From Actinomadura montaniterrae (GTDB lineage Bacteria; Actinomycetota; Actinomycetes; Streptosporangiales; Streptosporangiaceae), in assembly GCF_008923365.1 (NCBI RefSeq), contig NZ_WBMR01000003.1, positions 1 to 64,000 on the forward strand: DNA of 64,000 nucleotides, written 5' to 3'. Shown here piece by piece: positions 7,373 to 16,146 of the stretch. Under the pieces are notes generated by a model. The model had not been told where the DNA came from, made no database searches, and saw nothing but the letters and a program-made list of their open reading frames with translations. The translations under genes and the position numbers were made by a program. The stretch's first letter is position 1. Each line of letters begins with the position of its first letter.

Positions 7373-10075
7373 ATGCCCTTGTTCCGAAGAAGGGCCCTCG
7401 CGGCCACCGTCGCACTGGGCCTGGGCCTGTCGCTGGTCGGCACCGGCCAGGCCCCGGCCTTCGCCGGGCAGGCGGGCTCGCCGCCGATCGCGGCGGACGC
7501 GCCGTGGACCGGCACCGTCAAGTGGCTGGTCGGTCACCTGACGGTGGACGAGAAGCTGCTTCTGGTACGCGGTGGCACCGACCCGGACCCGCACGGCGAG
7601 GCGGGGTACATCCCGGGCATCGCACGGCTCGGGATCCCCGCCGTCCGGCACGCCGACGCCCAGGGCATCAACGTCTACAAGGACGCCACCGCCTACCCCA
7701 CCCGGCTCGGGCTGGCCGCCTCGTTCGACCGCGGGGCGTTCTCGGTGTTCGGCCGGAGCGTGGGCACGGAAGGACGCGCCCTCGGCGTCGACCTGATCTA
7801 CGGACCCCAGGTGGACCTGGCACGGCTCCCCACCTGGAGCCGCAACATGACCAGCCTCGGCGAGGACCCCTACCTGGCCTCCGAGATGCTCGACGAGGAG
7901 ATCAACGGGATCCAGTCGACCGGCCTGCTGTCGCAGGTCAAGCACTTCACCATGTACAACGGCCAGAACCAGGCCACGCCCTCGATCGTGGACGAGCAGA
8001 CCGCGCGCGAGCTCTACCTGCGGCCGAGCGAGACCGCGGTCAAGGACGGCCGCGTCAGCTCGGTGATGTGCTCCTACGCCACCTTCCAGATCACGCCGCT
8101 GGAGTCCAAGCCCGACTACGCGTGCTCCAACAGCGGCGCCCTCAACACCGTCCTCAAGGGACAGTGGAACTTCAAGGGCTGGGTGACGTCCGACTACACC
8201 GCCTCGAAGGCCACCAGCGACCTGCTGGCGGGCATGGACCAGGAGTTCATCACCGCCAACCTGTCCCCGGCCAAGCTCAAACCCCTGGTCGACCCCGCAT
8301 CGGCCACCTACGACAAGACCTACGCCACCGCCCTGGACGCCTCGGTCGCCCGGATCCTCTACCAGTACCAGCGCTTCGGCCTGCTGGACGACTCCGGCTA
8401 CCCCAGGTCCGCCAAGACCCACGTCAAGCCGATCCGCAAGGCCCCGGCCAAGGTCGACAAGAGCGCCGGCATCGCCACCAGCCGCGAACTCGCCGAGGAG
8501 GCGGCGGTCCTGCTCAAGAACGACGACGTCCTGCCGCTGAGCGGCAAGGGAGGCGTCGCGCTGATCGGGCCCACGGCCGACCTGCTGCCCTCCAGCCCCG
8601 GAGGCGAGCGCTCGCGGGGCTTCGGCGACCGCAACGGCGTCAGCCCCTACGACGCCGTCCGCGCGAAGATCGGCTCCCGCGCCGTCCTGACCCCTGGGCT
8701 GGACCGCGTCGGAACGACCGTGCCGGCCACCGCCCTCACCACGCCGGAGGGCGCCCCCGGCCTGACCCGCACCGAGAAGGACGCCTCCGGAACGGTCATC
8801 GGAACCAAGGTCGACGCCGCACTGAGCGGCGACCAGACCGACCTGACCCGCGGCAATACCTACACCTGGGACGGCTACATCGACGTCGCCGCGGCCGACA
8901 CCTACAACCTGTGGCTGCAGCGCCCGATCGGCACCTCCTCGGGCAACCCGTCCGCCTACAACAAGGGGATCAACCCCGGCCTCGCCCAAGGACCCGGCAC
9001 GGGAGAGACCGGAACGCTCTCCCTGTCGGTCGACGGCAGCACCCGCACGCTGACCCAGCCGTCGACCATCCTGCCCAACACCTACCCGAACGGCCCGACG
9101 GTCAACGGCCAGTACCTCGGGCTCACCAACGCCGGCACCAAGCTGCAACTCGAGCCGGGCAAGCACCGGATCACCTTCACCTACACCCCCGCCGCCGACA
9201 CCGCGGCGAACCCGACCCTGCGGTTCGCCTGGTCGCCCGTCCAGGCCGGGATCAAGGCGGCCGCCACCGCCGCCGCCAAGGCCCCGACCGCCGTGGTGTT
9301 CGTCGACGACGCCAACACCACCACGACCGCCGGCGACGTCGGCACCCTCGGCGCCGACCAGGACGAGCTTGTCCGCGCGGTCGCCGCCGCCAACCCCAAC
9401 ACGGTCGTCGTGCTCAACACCGGCGGACCGGTGAAGATGCCCTGGCTGGACTCGGTCAAGGGCGTGCTGGAGATGTGGTACCCGGGGCAGGAGGGCGGCA
9501 CCGCGACCGCGGACCTCCTCTTCGGCACGGTCAACCCCGGCGGCCGCCTGCCCATCACCTTCCCGAACTCCACCACGCCCTTCACCGGCCACCCCGAACG
9601 ATCCGTCGGCCAGGACGGCAAGATCACCTGGTCGGAGGGGCTCCAGTCCGGGTACCGCTGGTACACCAGCCAGAACGTCGCGCCGCTCTACCCCTTCGGC
9701 TACGGGCTCTCCTACACCACGTTCGCCTATTCGGGCCTCCGCGCCACCGCCGCCCGCGACGGCGGCCTGGACGTGCGGCTCACCGTTCGCAACACCGGAC
9801 ACCGCGCCGGGGCGGCCGTGCCGCAGGTGTACCTCGGCCCCTCCCCCGACCTGCCCTCCTCCATCCAGCAGGTCAAGCGGAAGCTGGCCGGGTTCGACCG
9901 GATCACCCTGCCGCCCGGCGCCTCCCGGACCGTCACCCTGCACATCACGGCCCGCGACCTGTCGTCCTGGTCCACGGCCGAGCAGACCTGGGTCCGCGGC
10001 ACCGGTGACCGCACGGTCCAGGCCGGCGCCTCGTCCACCGACCTGCCCCTCACCACCACCGTCCGGATCCGCTGA
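7373..10075 (+). CDS. Secreted glycoside hydrolase family 3 beta-glycosidase with PA14-like insert
   Basis: A 900-residue extracellular enzyme. Residues 1-31 form a signal peptide (RRR, hydrophobic core, AFA cleavage site). The GH3 N-domain follows, with nucleophile Asp274 in GWVTSDYTA. The second GH3 domain (ELAEEAAVLLKNDDVLPL) is interrupted by a PA14-type carbohydrate-binding insert near 490-630 (YTWDGYIDVAAADTYNL). It resumes at MWYPGQEGGTATADLLFG and ends with a fibronectin type III-like domain. The arrangement is common in actinomycete beta-glucosidases, but specificity cannot be read from sequence. The frame remains open upstream, but the ATG at 7373 has a Shine-Dalgarno and starts the signal peptide. 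It stands alone between other units. Confidence 0.92.
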   Translation: MPLFRRRALAATVALGLGLSLVGTGQAPAFAGQAGSPPIAADAPWTGTVKWLVGHLTVDEKLLLVRGGTDPDPHGEAGYIPGIARLGIPAVRHADAQGINVYKDATAYPTRLGLAASFDRGAFSVFGRSVGTEGRALGVDLIYGPQVDLARLPTWSRNMTSLGEDPYLASEMLDEEINGIQSTGLLSQVKHFTMYNGQNQATPSIVDEQTARELYLRPSETAVKDGRVSSVMCSYATFQITPLESKPDYACSNSGALNTVLKGQWNFKGWVTSDYTASKATSDLLAGMDQEFITANLSPAKLKPLVDPASATYDKTYATALDASVARILYQYQRFGLLDDSGYPRSAKTHVKPIRKAPAKVDKSAGIATSRELAEEAAVLLKNDDVLPLSGKGGVALIGPTADLLPSSPGGERSRGFGDRNGVSPYDAVRAKIGSRAVLTPGLDRVGTTVPATALTTPEGAPGLTRTEKDASGTVIGTKVDAALSGDQTDLTRGNTYTWDGYIDVAAADTYNLWLQRPIGTSSGNPSAYNKGINPGLAQGPGTGETGTLSLSVDGSTRTLTQPSTILPNTYPNGPTVNGQYLGLTNAGTKLQLEPGKHRITFTYTPAADTAANPTLRFAWSPVQAGIKAAATAAAKAPTAVVFVDDANTTTTAGDVGTLGADQDELVRAVAAANPNTVVVLNTGGPVKMPWLDSVKGVLEMWYPGQEGGTATADLLFGTVNPGGRLPITFPNSTTPFTGHPERSVGQDGKITWSEGLQSGYRWYTSQNVAPLYPFGYGLSYTTFAYSGLRATAARDGGLDVRLTVRNTGHRAGAAVPQVYLGPSPDLPSSIQQVKRKLAGFDRITLPPGASRTVTLHITARDLSSWSTAEQTWVRGTGDRTVQAGASSTDLPLTTTVRIR

Positions 10076-10120
10076 CCACTGACCGAGCCTCACCGCTCTT
10101 GAAGATCATCTGTGTGAGTG

Positions 10121-10147
10121 GCCGCGGGCCCGTCAAAGGCCCGCGGC
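10121..10147. terminator. Bidirectional hairpin terminator between GH3 and TetR genes
   Basis: A perfect 10-bp inverted repeat, GCCGCGGGCC at 10121-10130 and GGCCCGCGGC at 10138-10147, with a 7-nt loop. It lies between the stops of two convergent genes, so it can terminate both. Confidence 0.7.
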
Positions 10148-10175
10148 TGCCGCCACACGCCGAAGCAGCCGGCTC

Positions 10176-10850
10176 CTATGCCGGTGGCCGCCGCCCCAGG
10201 TAGTGGGCGATCATCGTGGACAGGTCCTCGAGCAGTTCGTTCCATTCCCACTGGGGGGACGTGACGCGTTCGCCGTGCAGTCCGAGGTGACGTCCCACCA
10301 CGCTGTAGACGATGACGAACGCCCGCGCGGCAGCGCGTTCCGGCTCGGGATGCCGGATGTCGCCGCGGCGTTCGAGCAGCCGCTGGACGAACCGCTGCTC
10401 GGTCTTCTGGTAGGCGGCGTGCCCCATCTCGGCGGCGACCGGGTCCGCGTACCCGATCTGTATGGCGACCCGCAGGGCCTTGGCACGGCTGCGCAGGTGC
10501 TCCACCAGGAGCTCGAGCAGGCGGGCGACGTAGCCCTCGAAGTTGACGCCCGTCGAGATATGGCTGCCGAGCATCTGTTGCGAGTGTTCGTCCAGGCGGC
10601 TGATCTCGCGGGTGAGCAGGGCGCGCAGCAGGTCGTCCTTGGACTTCACCCGGGCGTACACCACGCCGGTGCTGACGCCGGCCCGCTTCACCACGTCGGC
10701 GAGGGTGACCGCCGTGGAGCCCGCCTCGCTGACCAGGTCGAAGGCCGCGTCGAGCAACTTGTTGAAGGACTGCTGGCTGCGTGACTGCCGGGGCGGGCGG
10801 GAGAAGGAATCCTCCGGTCGCGTGGTGGGGGCCGTCTCGTCCCTGCTCAT
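10176..10850 (-). CDS. TetR-family transcriptional regulator
   Basis: A 224-residue regulator. Residues 20-70 hold the TetR helix-turn-helix (SRSQQSFNKLLDAAFDLVSE, then TLADVVKRAGVSTGVVYARV), and the C-terminal part is an all-helical ligand-binding region without a recognisable subclass. The ATG at 10850 faces the PhzA/B-like gene across a 227-bp gap, the usual arrangement for a TetR repressor controlling a divergent operon and itself. The ligand is unknown; a substrate or product of the FAD monooxygenase encoded downstream is a reasonable guess. Confidence 0.88.
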   Translation of the reverse strand: MSRDETAPTTRPEDSFSRPPRQSRSQQSFNKLLDAAFDLVSEAGSTAVTLADVVKRAGVSTGVVYARVKSKDDLLRALLTREISRLDEHSQQMLGSHISTGVNFEGYVARLLELLVEHLRSRAKALRVAIQIGYADPVAAEMGHAAYQKTEQRFVQRLLERRGDIRHPEPERAAARAFVIVYSVVGRHLGLHGERVTSPQWEWNELLEDLSTMIAHYLGRRPPA

Positions 10851-11077
10851 CGGGTGTCGTCTCCGCTCGGTCGTCGTGCCGCCCGGAAGCCGCGCTCGCG
10901 GCCCCGGAGTCGAGGCTCCTGGTCCGTCCCACAGACTAGAACACTCGTTATCGTTTCCCCTCCTCGGCCCATTGACGCCCTGGTCAGCGCTGAGCTACGG
11001 TCGATAATCGTAATTATGGTTCTGTTTCGCGAGCGTTACACGGACCGTCACCACCAGGGAAGGGACGACCTCCGGGC
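10851..11077. promoter_or_regulatory. Divergent promoter with AT-rich inverted repeat
   Basis: This gap separates the TetR gene from the PhzA/B-like operon. The inverted repeat ATAAT-CGTA-ATTAT at 11004-11017 lies in an unusually AT-rich patch and could be a TetR operator or overlap a -10 element. The downstream gene has a purine-rich ribosome binding site (GGGAAGGGA) before its ATG. Confidence 0.4.
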
Positions 11078-11584
11078 ATGAGCACCGACGACGTCGCCTT
11101 GCGCGACCGCAACCGGGCGACGGTAGAGCGCTTCTTCAAGTGCCACGGGCTGGAGCGGGCCTCGCTGTTCGCCGAGGACGGCTACAAGGTCCTGCCGTGG
11201 ACCGGGATGGGGCACCCCATCGACATGCGGGGCCAGTACGAGCTGAAGTACAACTTCCTGCGCAACATCGAGCTGTTCACCGGCTGGAGCTGGAGCGACG
11301 TCACCGTCTACGACACCCAGTACCCCGACCGGTTCTGGGTCGAGTGCGACGGCGGAGGCGTCATCCGCGTCGACGGATACGAACCGGTCACCTACGGCAA
11401 CCACTACCTGATGAGCTTCAGGCTCGAGGACGGCGAGATCAAGGAGTTCCGGGAGTTCGCCAACCCGTTGAGCAAGCCCACCGACCAGGCGGGCGCGCCC
11501 ACCGAGATGCCGCCGCTGGGCGACTGGAAGCCGCCGGCCGACTGGAAGGAGCCCCCGGACTGGACCCCGCCCGCCGGCTCGTAG
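11078..11584 (+). CDS. PhzA/PhzB-like protein (SnoaL/NTF2 fold)
   Basis: A 168-residue protein strongly resembling the PhzA/PhzB family. It starts with LRDRNRATVERFF and has a central FWVECDGGGVIRVDGY and a NHYLMSFRLEDGEIKEFREF segment, all in the family order. In phenazine producers PhzA/B catalyse the condensation of two ketone monomers, but none of the other phz genes is here. This copy more likely acts as a small acid-base cyclase or isomerase on another metabolite. The Pro/Trp-rich tail (residues 145-168) is an unusual extension. It is the first gene of the unit with the sugar transporter and FAD monooxygenase, though a strong hairpin follows it. Confidence 0.8.
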   Translation: MSTDDVALRDRNRATVERFFKCHGLERASLFAEDGYKVLPWTGMGHPIDMRGQYELKYNFLRNIELFTGWSWSDVTVYDTQYPDRFWVECDGGGVIRVDGYEPVTYGNHYLMSFRLEDGEIKEFREFANPLSKPTDQAGAPTEMPPLGDWKPPADWKEPPDWTPPAGS

Positions 11585-11632
11585 CCGGCAGGCCTCCGCC
11601 CCGGCTCCCCTCACCTGGGCCCGCGCGGCGAT

Positions 11633-11663
11633 GGGACGGCGGGGCACGCGGCCCCGCCGTCCC
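11633..11663 (+). terminator. Strong hairpin between PhzA/B-like gene and sugar-binding protein gene
   Basis: A perfect 12-bp stem, GGGACGGCGGGG at 11633-11644 and CCCCGCCGTCCC at 11652-11663, with a 7-nt loop. It lies in the 175-bp gap, so it may end the short transcript or only attenuate readthrough into the ABC genes. Confidence 0.65.
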
Positions 11664-11759
11664 GCCCGCGCATCGCCGGCCCGGTCATCGTCTCTGCCTC
11701 GGACGCCCCCGTCCGGCCACCCGCCGCTTCTTCCATCCCCTGTCCTGCAGGAGCAACTC

Positions 11760-13070
11760 ATGCCCCCTTCCAGGTTCGCCGTGGCGGTCGCCGCGCTCGG
11801 CGTCACCCTCGCCGCGACGATGACCGGTTGCGGTTCCGGCACCACCACCGGTTCGGTCAAGGCAGGGAAGGCCGGCGAGAGCGGATCGTTCACGCTGCTC
11901 GCCCAGTCCGACGCCAACGAGAAGACCGCCCTGGCCGATATCGTCACGGCGTTCCAGAAGCACTACCCCAACATCAAGGTCAAGTCGGAGTACGTCCCTC
12001 TCGGCCCCAGCTACGTCCAGACGCTACGGACCCGCCTGCAGTCGGGGAATCCACCGGACGTGTTCTACGTGACCCCCGGTTCGGGCGGGCAGCAGGCCGT
12101 CCTGCCGTTCGCCAAGGCCGGCCACCTGGCCGATCTGTCCAGCCAGCCGTGGAGTTCCAGCGTCATCCCGCGGACCTCCCACGACCTGTTCTACACCGGC
12201 ACGCAATTGTGGGCGACGCCCCTGGACCAGGTGGTCGCCGCCCAGGTCTACAACGTCGACGCGATGAAGGAAACCGGCCTCACCAAAGCGCCCCAGACGC
12301 TGGACGAGGTGAAGCAGGCCTGCGCCCTGGCCGTCTCGCACGGCAAGACCCTCTACTCGCTGGGCGGGGCGAACAACCAGACCGCGGGCATGTTCGCCTC
12401 CAACCTCGCGGCCACGCAGGTCCTCGCCAAGGACCCTGGCTGGGACGCCGAGCGCGCGGCGGGCAAGGTGACCTTCAAGGGGTCGGCCGAGTGGAAGGCC
12501 GCGCTGCAGAGCCTGGTCGACATGAAGAACTGGGGCTGCTTTCAGAAGGGCGCCGAAGGCGCGGATCTCGCCCAGTTCGCGCCGCTGGTCCCCAGCGGCA
12601 AGGCACTGGCGGCGATCATCCCGGTGAGCTCGATAGCCGCCATCAAGGCGCTCAACCCGAAGGCGAACCTGCGGGCCTATCCGGTGCCGACGCCCGCCGG
12701 CGGCCGGCAGGTCCTCTATTCCTACCCCGGCAACGCGATCGCGTTGAGCAGGAAGGCCGCCGGCAACGGAGCGGCGCTGAAGTTCCTCGAATTCTTCGCC
12801 ACCGGCGACGGATCGCCCCTGTACGCGGCCAGGTCCGGTGGGCTCTCCACCCAGGAAGGCCAAGGCAAGAAGCCGGTGACCAACCCCGAGCTCGCGCCGT
12901 TGAACGGCCTGCTGCGCGACACCGAGCACACCTTTCCGCTGATCCAGGCGTCCTGGCCCAACTCCGAGGTCTATGAGCAGCTCGGGGACGGTGTCCAGGG
13001 GCTGCTGATCGGCAGGCAGAAGCCCGAGGACGTGCTGGCGGCCATGGACGCCGCCTGGACGACCCGATGA
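11760..13070 (+). CDS. Sugar ABC transporter substrate-binding lipoprotein (family 1)
   Basis: A 436-residue extracellular solute-binding protein. The signal sequence ends in a lipobox, MTG-Cys24. The mature part has the family 1 pattern (FTLLAQSDANEKTALADIV, then TRLQSGNPPDVFYVTPGSGG) and a C-terminal lobe ending in a QGLLIGRQKPEDVLAAMDAA helix. It captures a sugar or polyol for the two permeases downstream. Its ATG follows GCAGGAG by 5 bases. There is no ATPase gene in the unit; in actinomycetes such transporters often share an MsiK-type ATPase encoded elsewhere (established for the class). Confidence 0.9.
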   Translation: MPPSRFAVAVAALGVTLAATMTGCGSGTTTGSVKAGKAGESGSFTLLAQSDANEKTALADIVTAFQKHYPNIKVKSEYVPLGPSYVQTLRTRLQSGNPPDVFYVTPGSGGQQAVLPFAKAGHLADLSSQPWSSSVIPRTSHDLFYTGTQLWATPLDQVVAAQVYNVDAMKETGLTKAPQTLDEVKQACALAVSHGKTLYSLGGANNQTAGMFASNLAATQVLAKDPGWDAERAAGKVTFKGSAEWKAALQSLVDMKNWGCFQKGAEGADLAQFAPLVPSGKALAAIIPVSSIAAIKALNPKANLRAYPVPTPAGGRQVLYSYPGNAIALSRKAAGNGAALKFLEFFATGDGSPLYAARSGGLSTQEGQGKKPVTNPELAPLNGLLRDTEHTFPLIQASWPNSEVYEQLGDGVQGLLIGRQKPEDVLAAMDAAWTTR

Positions 13071-13155
13071 CCTGCGGCCTGCGGGCGTGGACGCGACCCG
13101 CCCGCAGGCCGACCGCGAACCACTCGTACCGGCACTCCGGGAGGCCGCCTTGGCC

Positions 13156-14106
13156 GTGCACCTCGCCGACCATCAGATACCGACTCGATCAGGCAAGAAG
13201 GCCGATCCCCGCATCGGCCGACCCGCGAAACGCGCCTCGGGGCAGCCGGGCGGCGTGCCATGGCCATGGCTGTTGCCCGCACTGCTGTGCCTGATCCTCG
13301 CGCGCTTCCTGCCGACGCTCGCAGGGGCCGGCTACGCCTTCACCGACTGGAACGGACTGTCGGGCGCGCGGTTCGTCGGGCCGGCCAACTTCGAAGAGAT
13401 CTTCACCGATCCGCTCGCCCTGCGGGCTCTCCGGAACACCATCGTGATCGCCCTGGTCGTCGTCTGCGCCGGCAACCTGGTCGGGCTTCTGCTGGCGATG
13501 GGCCTCAACACGGTGGTGAAGTCCCGGTACCTGCTCCGCGCGGTGTTCTTCCTCCCCGCGGTGATGAGCTCGCTGTCCACGGCGTACGTGTGGAAGTTCC
13601 TGTTCCAGACCGACGGAATCATCAACCACGCCTTGCACTGGCTGCATCTGCAGGACCAGCCACGGTCCTGGCTGGCCGATCCGGCCACCGCCCTGTGGAG
13701 CGTCTGCCTGGTCATGATCTGGCAGATGACCGGCCTGGCCATGGTGATCTACCTGGCCGGCCTCCAGGCCATCCCCGCCGACCTCGACGAGGCCGCCGCC
13801 GTCGACGGCGCCTCCCCCTGGCGGCGCACCCTGGCCGTCACGCTGCCGCTGCTGCGCCCGGCGACCATGATCGCCGTACCGCTGGTCTCCATCGTCGCCC
13901 TCGGCACCTTCGACCAGGTGATGTCCCTGACCGGCGGAGGACCGGTCAACATGACGGAAACCCTCGCCACCCAGGTGTACAAGCAGACCTTCGCCAACGG
14001 CCGCTACGGGTACGGGACGGCGTTGTCACTGGTCCTGACCCTGATCATCGTCGTCGTCGCACTGGTCCAGATGGTGGCCGTGCGCCCCCGGAAGGACACC
14101 CCATGA
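13156..14106 (+). CDS. Carbohydrate ABC transporter permease, MalF type
   Basis: A permease with six predicted membrane segments. The motif EAAAVDGASPWRRTLAVTLP near the C-terminal third is the EAA loop that contacts the ATPase. The N-terminus is uncertain. The GTG at 13156 follows GGGAGG by 11 bases, a TTG at 13150 has 5-base spacing, and the frame is open to a GTG at 13087 with no good ribosome binding site. It overlaps the next permease by ATGA, so both are translationally coupled. It forms the heterodimeric channel with that protein. Confidence 0.85.
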   Translation: MHLADHQIPTRSGKKADPRIGRPAKRASGQPGGVPWPWLLPALLCLILARFLPTLAGAGYAFTDWNGLSGARFVGPANFEEIFTDPLALRALRNTIVIALVVVCAGNLVGLLLAMGLNTVVKSRYLLRAVFFLPAVMSSLSTAYVWKFLFQTDGIINHALHWLHLQDQPRSWLADPATALWSVCLVMIWQMTGLAMVIYLAGLQAIPADLDEAAAVDGASPWRRTLAVTLPLLRPATMIAVPLVSIVALGTFDQVMSLTGGGPVNMTETLATQVYKQTFANGRYGYGTALSLVLTLIIVVVALVQMVAVRPRKDTP

Positions 14107-14939
14107 GCACCGCCTATCACCGCTATACCTGGCGATCCGCGCTGCGGGAGACGCTGCTGCTCGGCGGCGCCGCGCTCTGGATCGTTCCGTTCGTCCTGCT
14201 GGTCATGGTGTCACTGGAACCGGCGGCCCAGATTCTCAGCGACCCGACGGGGCTGCCCGACTCCTGGCATCCCGGCAACTACGTCAAGGCGTGGAACGAG
14301 GCCGGCATCGGCCGCGCCGCCGTCAACAGCGTCGTCATCACCGCCGGAAGCGTCGCGGTGCTGGTGGCGCTGGGCTCGGTCTCGGCCTACGCGATCGCCC
14401 GTGCCCGCGGACGGATGGGGAACCTGGTGTTCGTCCTGTCGGTCGTCGGCATCATCCTGCCCAGCCAGCTCGGCGTCATCCCGCTGTACACCGCGTTGCG
14501 GTCGCTCGGCCTGGTGGGCGGCTACGCCGGCATGATCGTGCTGTACACCGGGCTGTGGCTGCCACTGGCGATCTTCCTCTACACGGGCTTCGCCCGGAGC
14601 CTGCCCCGGGAGTACGAAGAGGCCGCGTGCGTCGACGGCGCCTCCACCCTGCGGACCTTCCTCTCGGTCGTCTTCCCCCTGCTGCGTCCCGCCACCGGAA
14701 CCGTCGCCGTCCTCACCGGGGTGCAGATCTGGAACGACTTCTTCTTCCCCATCATCTTCCTCAACGGCACTCCCAACACTCCACTGCCGCTGACGGTCTA
14801 CACCTACATCGGCGGCGTCGCCACCAAATGGAACCTGGTGTTCGCGGCGGTCGCCATGTCGCTCCTGCCCGTCCTGGTCCTTTTCATCGCCGCCCAACGC
14901 CGCCTCATGCGCGGTTTCAGCGGCGGCATCAAGAACTGA
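14103..14939 (+). CDS. Carbohydrate ABC transporter permease, MalG type
   Basis: A 278-residue inner-membrane permease with six hydrophobic segments. The EAA loop reads EEAACVDGASTLRTFLSVVFP, and GVQIWNDFFFPIIFLNG follows in the typical MalG order. The ATG lies within the stop of the first permease. With the upstream lipoprotein and permease it completes the membrane part of a CUT1-type sugar importer. The C-terminus (RLMRGFSGGIKN) is the conserved end of the family (LxxGLTxGAxKG-like). Confidence 0.9.
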   Translation: MSTAYHRYTWRSALRETLLLGGAALWIVPFVLLVMVSLEPAAQILSDPTGLPDSWHPGNYVKAWNEAGIGRAAVNSVVITAGSVAVLVALGSVSAYAIARARGRMGNLVFVLSVVGIILPSQLGVIPLYTALRSLGLVGGYAGMIVLYTGLWLPLAIFLYTGFARSLPREYEEAACVDGASTLRTFLSVVFPLLRPATGTVAVLTGVQIWNDFFFPIIFLNGTPNTPLPLTVYTYIGGVATKWNLVFAAVAMSLLPVLVLFIAAQRRLMRGFSGGIKN

Positions 14940-14968
14940 CCGGCCCACCACACCACGATTGGACCTTC

Positions 14969-16111
14969 ATGCCGCAACCTCGCAGAATCCTCATCGTCGG
15001 CGCCGGGATCGCGGGCCTCACCCTGGCCAACGCGCTGCGCGACACCGACGCCGAGATCCGCCTGGTCGACATCGATTCCCGGCCCATCGGCTCAGGGGTC
15101 GGGCTCTCGGGCAACGCCCTGCGGGCACTCGACGCGCACGGCCTGCTCCAGCCGGTCCTCGCGGGCAGCAGCCTCAGCATGCATTTGCACATGTGCGAAG
15201 CCGACGGCACCACGCTCGTCTACAGTGAACGCCCTCAGCCCGAAGGGCAGCCTTACCCCGACAATGTGGTGCTGTCCCGGAAGGTACTGGCCGACATTTT
15301 GCTGGGCTCCCTCATCGAGAGAGGCATCACCGTCCAGGACGGGGTGACCATCACCGAGGTACGGCAAGCCGGAGACCAGGTCATCACCGACTTCACCGAT
15401 GGCGAGAGCGGCACATTCGACCTGGTCGTCGGAGCCGACGGCTTCAATTCCCTGATCCGCCGCAGAGTGTTCGGCGAAGAGTTCCGCACCGGAGCACTGG
15501 GCCAGGCCGGCTACCGGTGGCTGACGATGGGAATCCCGTCGATCACCCATGGGCGGATGTACCTGGGCGCCGACGGCCTCAAACTCGGTCTCTACCCGCT
15601 CCCCGGCAACACCATCTACGCCTTCGTCACCAAGCCCAACGGACGGATCGTGCGCGGATCAGACCGGCTCGTCCGCACGGAGATGATCGAGGCCCTCAAG
15701 CAATTCACCTTCCCGGAAGCCGCCCGTATCCGCGCCGACCTGCCTCCCTCCAACGAGATCCACTTCGGTCCATTCAGTGCCTTCCTCATGCCCGCTCCCT
15801 GGTACCGCGGACGCGTCGTGCTCATCGGCGACGCAGCCCACGTGATGCCGCCGCACGGTTCCAGCGGAGCCGCCATGGCCATCGAGGACGCCCATGTCCT
15901 CGCCGAAGAACTGAAGCAGCACTCCTGCGTGGAGGAGGCACTGGAACGCTTCATGGGTCGCCGGTTCCGCAGGACGCAACGTGCGGTCCGCCAGTCGGTC
16001 CGCCAGTGCCTGGCCGAGAACGCCGCCGACGGAACCGGGCTGGAATCACCGCCCACCATCGACCCGGCGGAAGCCAAGGAGTATTGGGAGTACCTCCGCG
16101 AACCGATCTGA
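14969..16111 (+). CDS. FAD-dependent monooxygenase (PHBH/class A type)
   Basis: A 380-residue flavoprotein. It carries the FAD fingerprint ILIVGAGIAGLTLA near residue 8, the DG motif LVVGADGFNSLIR near 155, and the GD motif GDAAHVMPPHGSSGAAMAIE near 290. This order defines single-component aromatic or polyketide hydroxylases that use NAD(P)H and oxygen. It begins 29 bases after the second permease, probably in the same transcript, so the imported glycoside or its aglycone could be its substrate (inference). The PhzA/B-like gene upstream suggests modification of a polyketide-like compound. Confidence 0.88.
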   Translation: MPQPRRILIVGAGIAGLTLANALRDTDAEIRLVDIDSRPIGSGVGLSGNALRALDAHGLLQPVLAGSSLSMHLHMCEADGTTLVYSERPQPEGQPYPDNVVLSRKVLADILLGSLIERGITVQDGVTITEVRQAGDQVITDFTDGESGTFDLVVGADGFNSLIRRRVFGEEFRTGALGQAGYRWLTMGIPSITHGRMYLGADGLKLGLYPLPGNTIYAFVTKPNGRIVRGSDRLVRTEMIEALKQFTFPEAARIRADLPPSNEIHFGPFSAFLMPAPWYRGRVVLIGDAAHVMPPHGSSGAAMAIEDAHVLAEELKQHSCVEEALERFMGRRFRRTQRAVRQSVRQCLAENAADGTGLESPPTIDPAEAKEYWEYLREPI

Positions 16112-16146
16112 CGATCAGAGTCATCCGAACCGGCCGCTGACATCCG

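Noticed and set aside
7199..10093. A 964-codon leftward open frame opposite the GH3 gene
   Set aside because: It is the antisense shadow of a GC-rich gene. Its composition is Gly/Arg/Val/Ala-rich without motifs, while the rightward frame has a signal peptide and GH3 catalytic motifs.
11078..16111. A phenazine biosynthesis locus suggested by the PhzA/B-like protein
   Set aside because: No phzC-G genes are present; the neighbours are a sugar transporter and a generic FAD monooxygenase.
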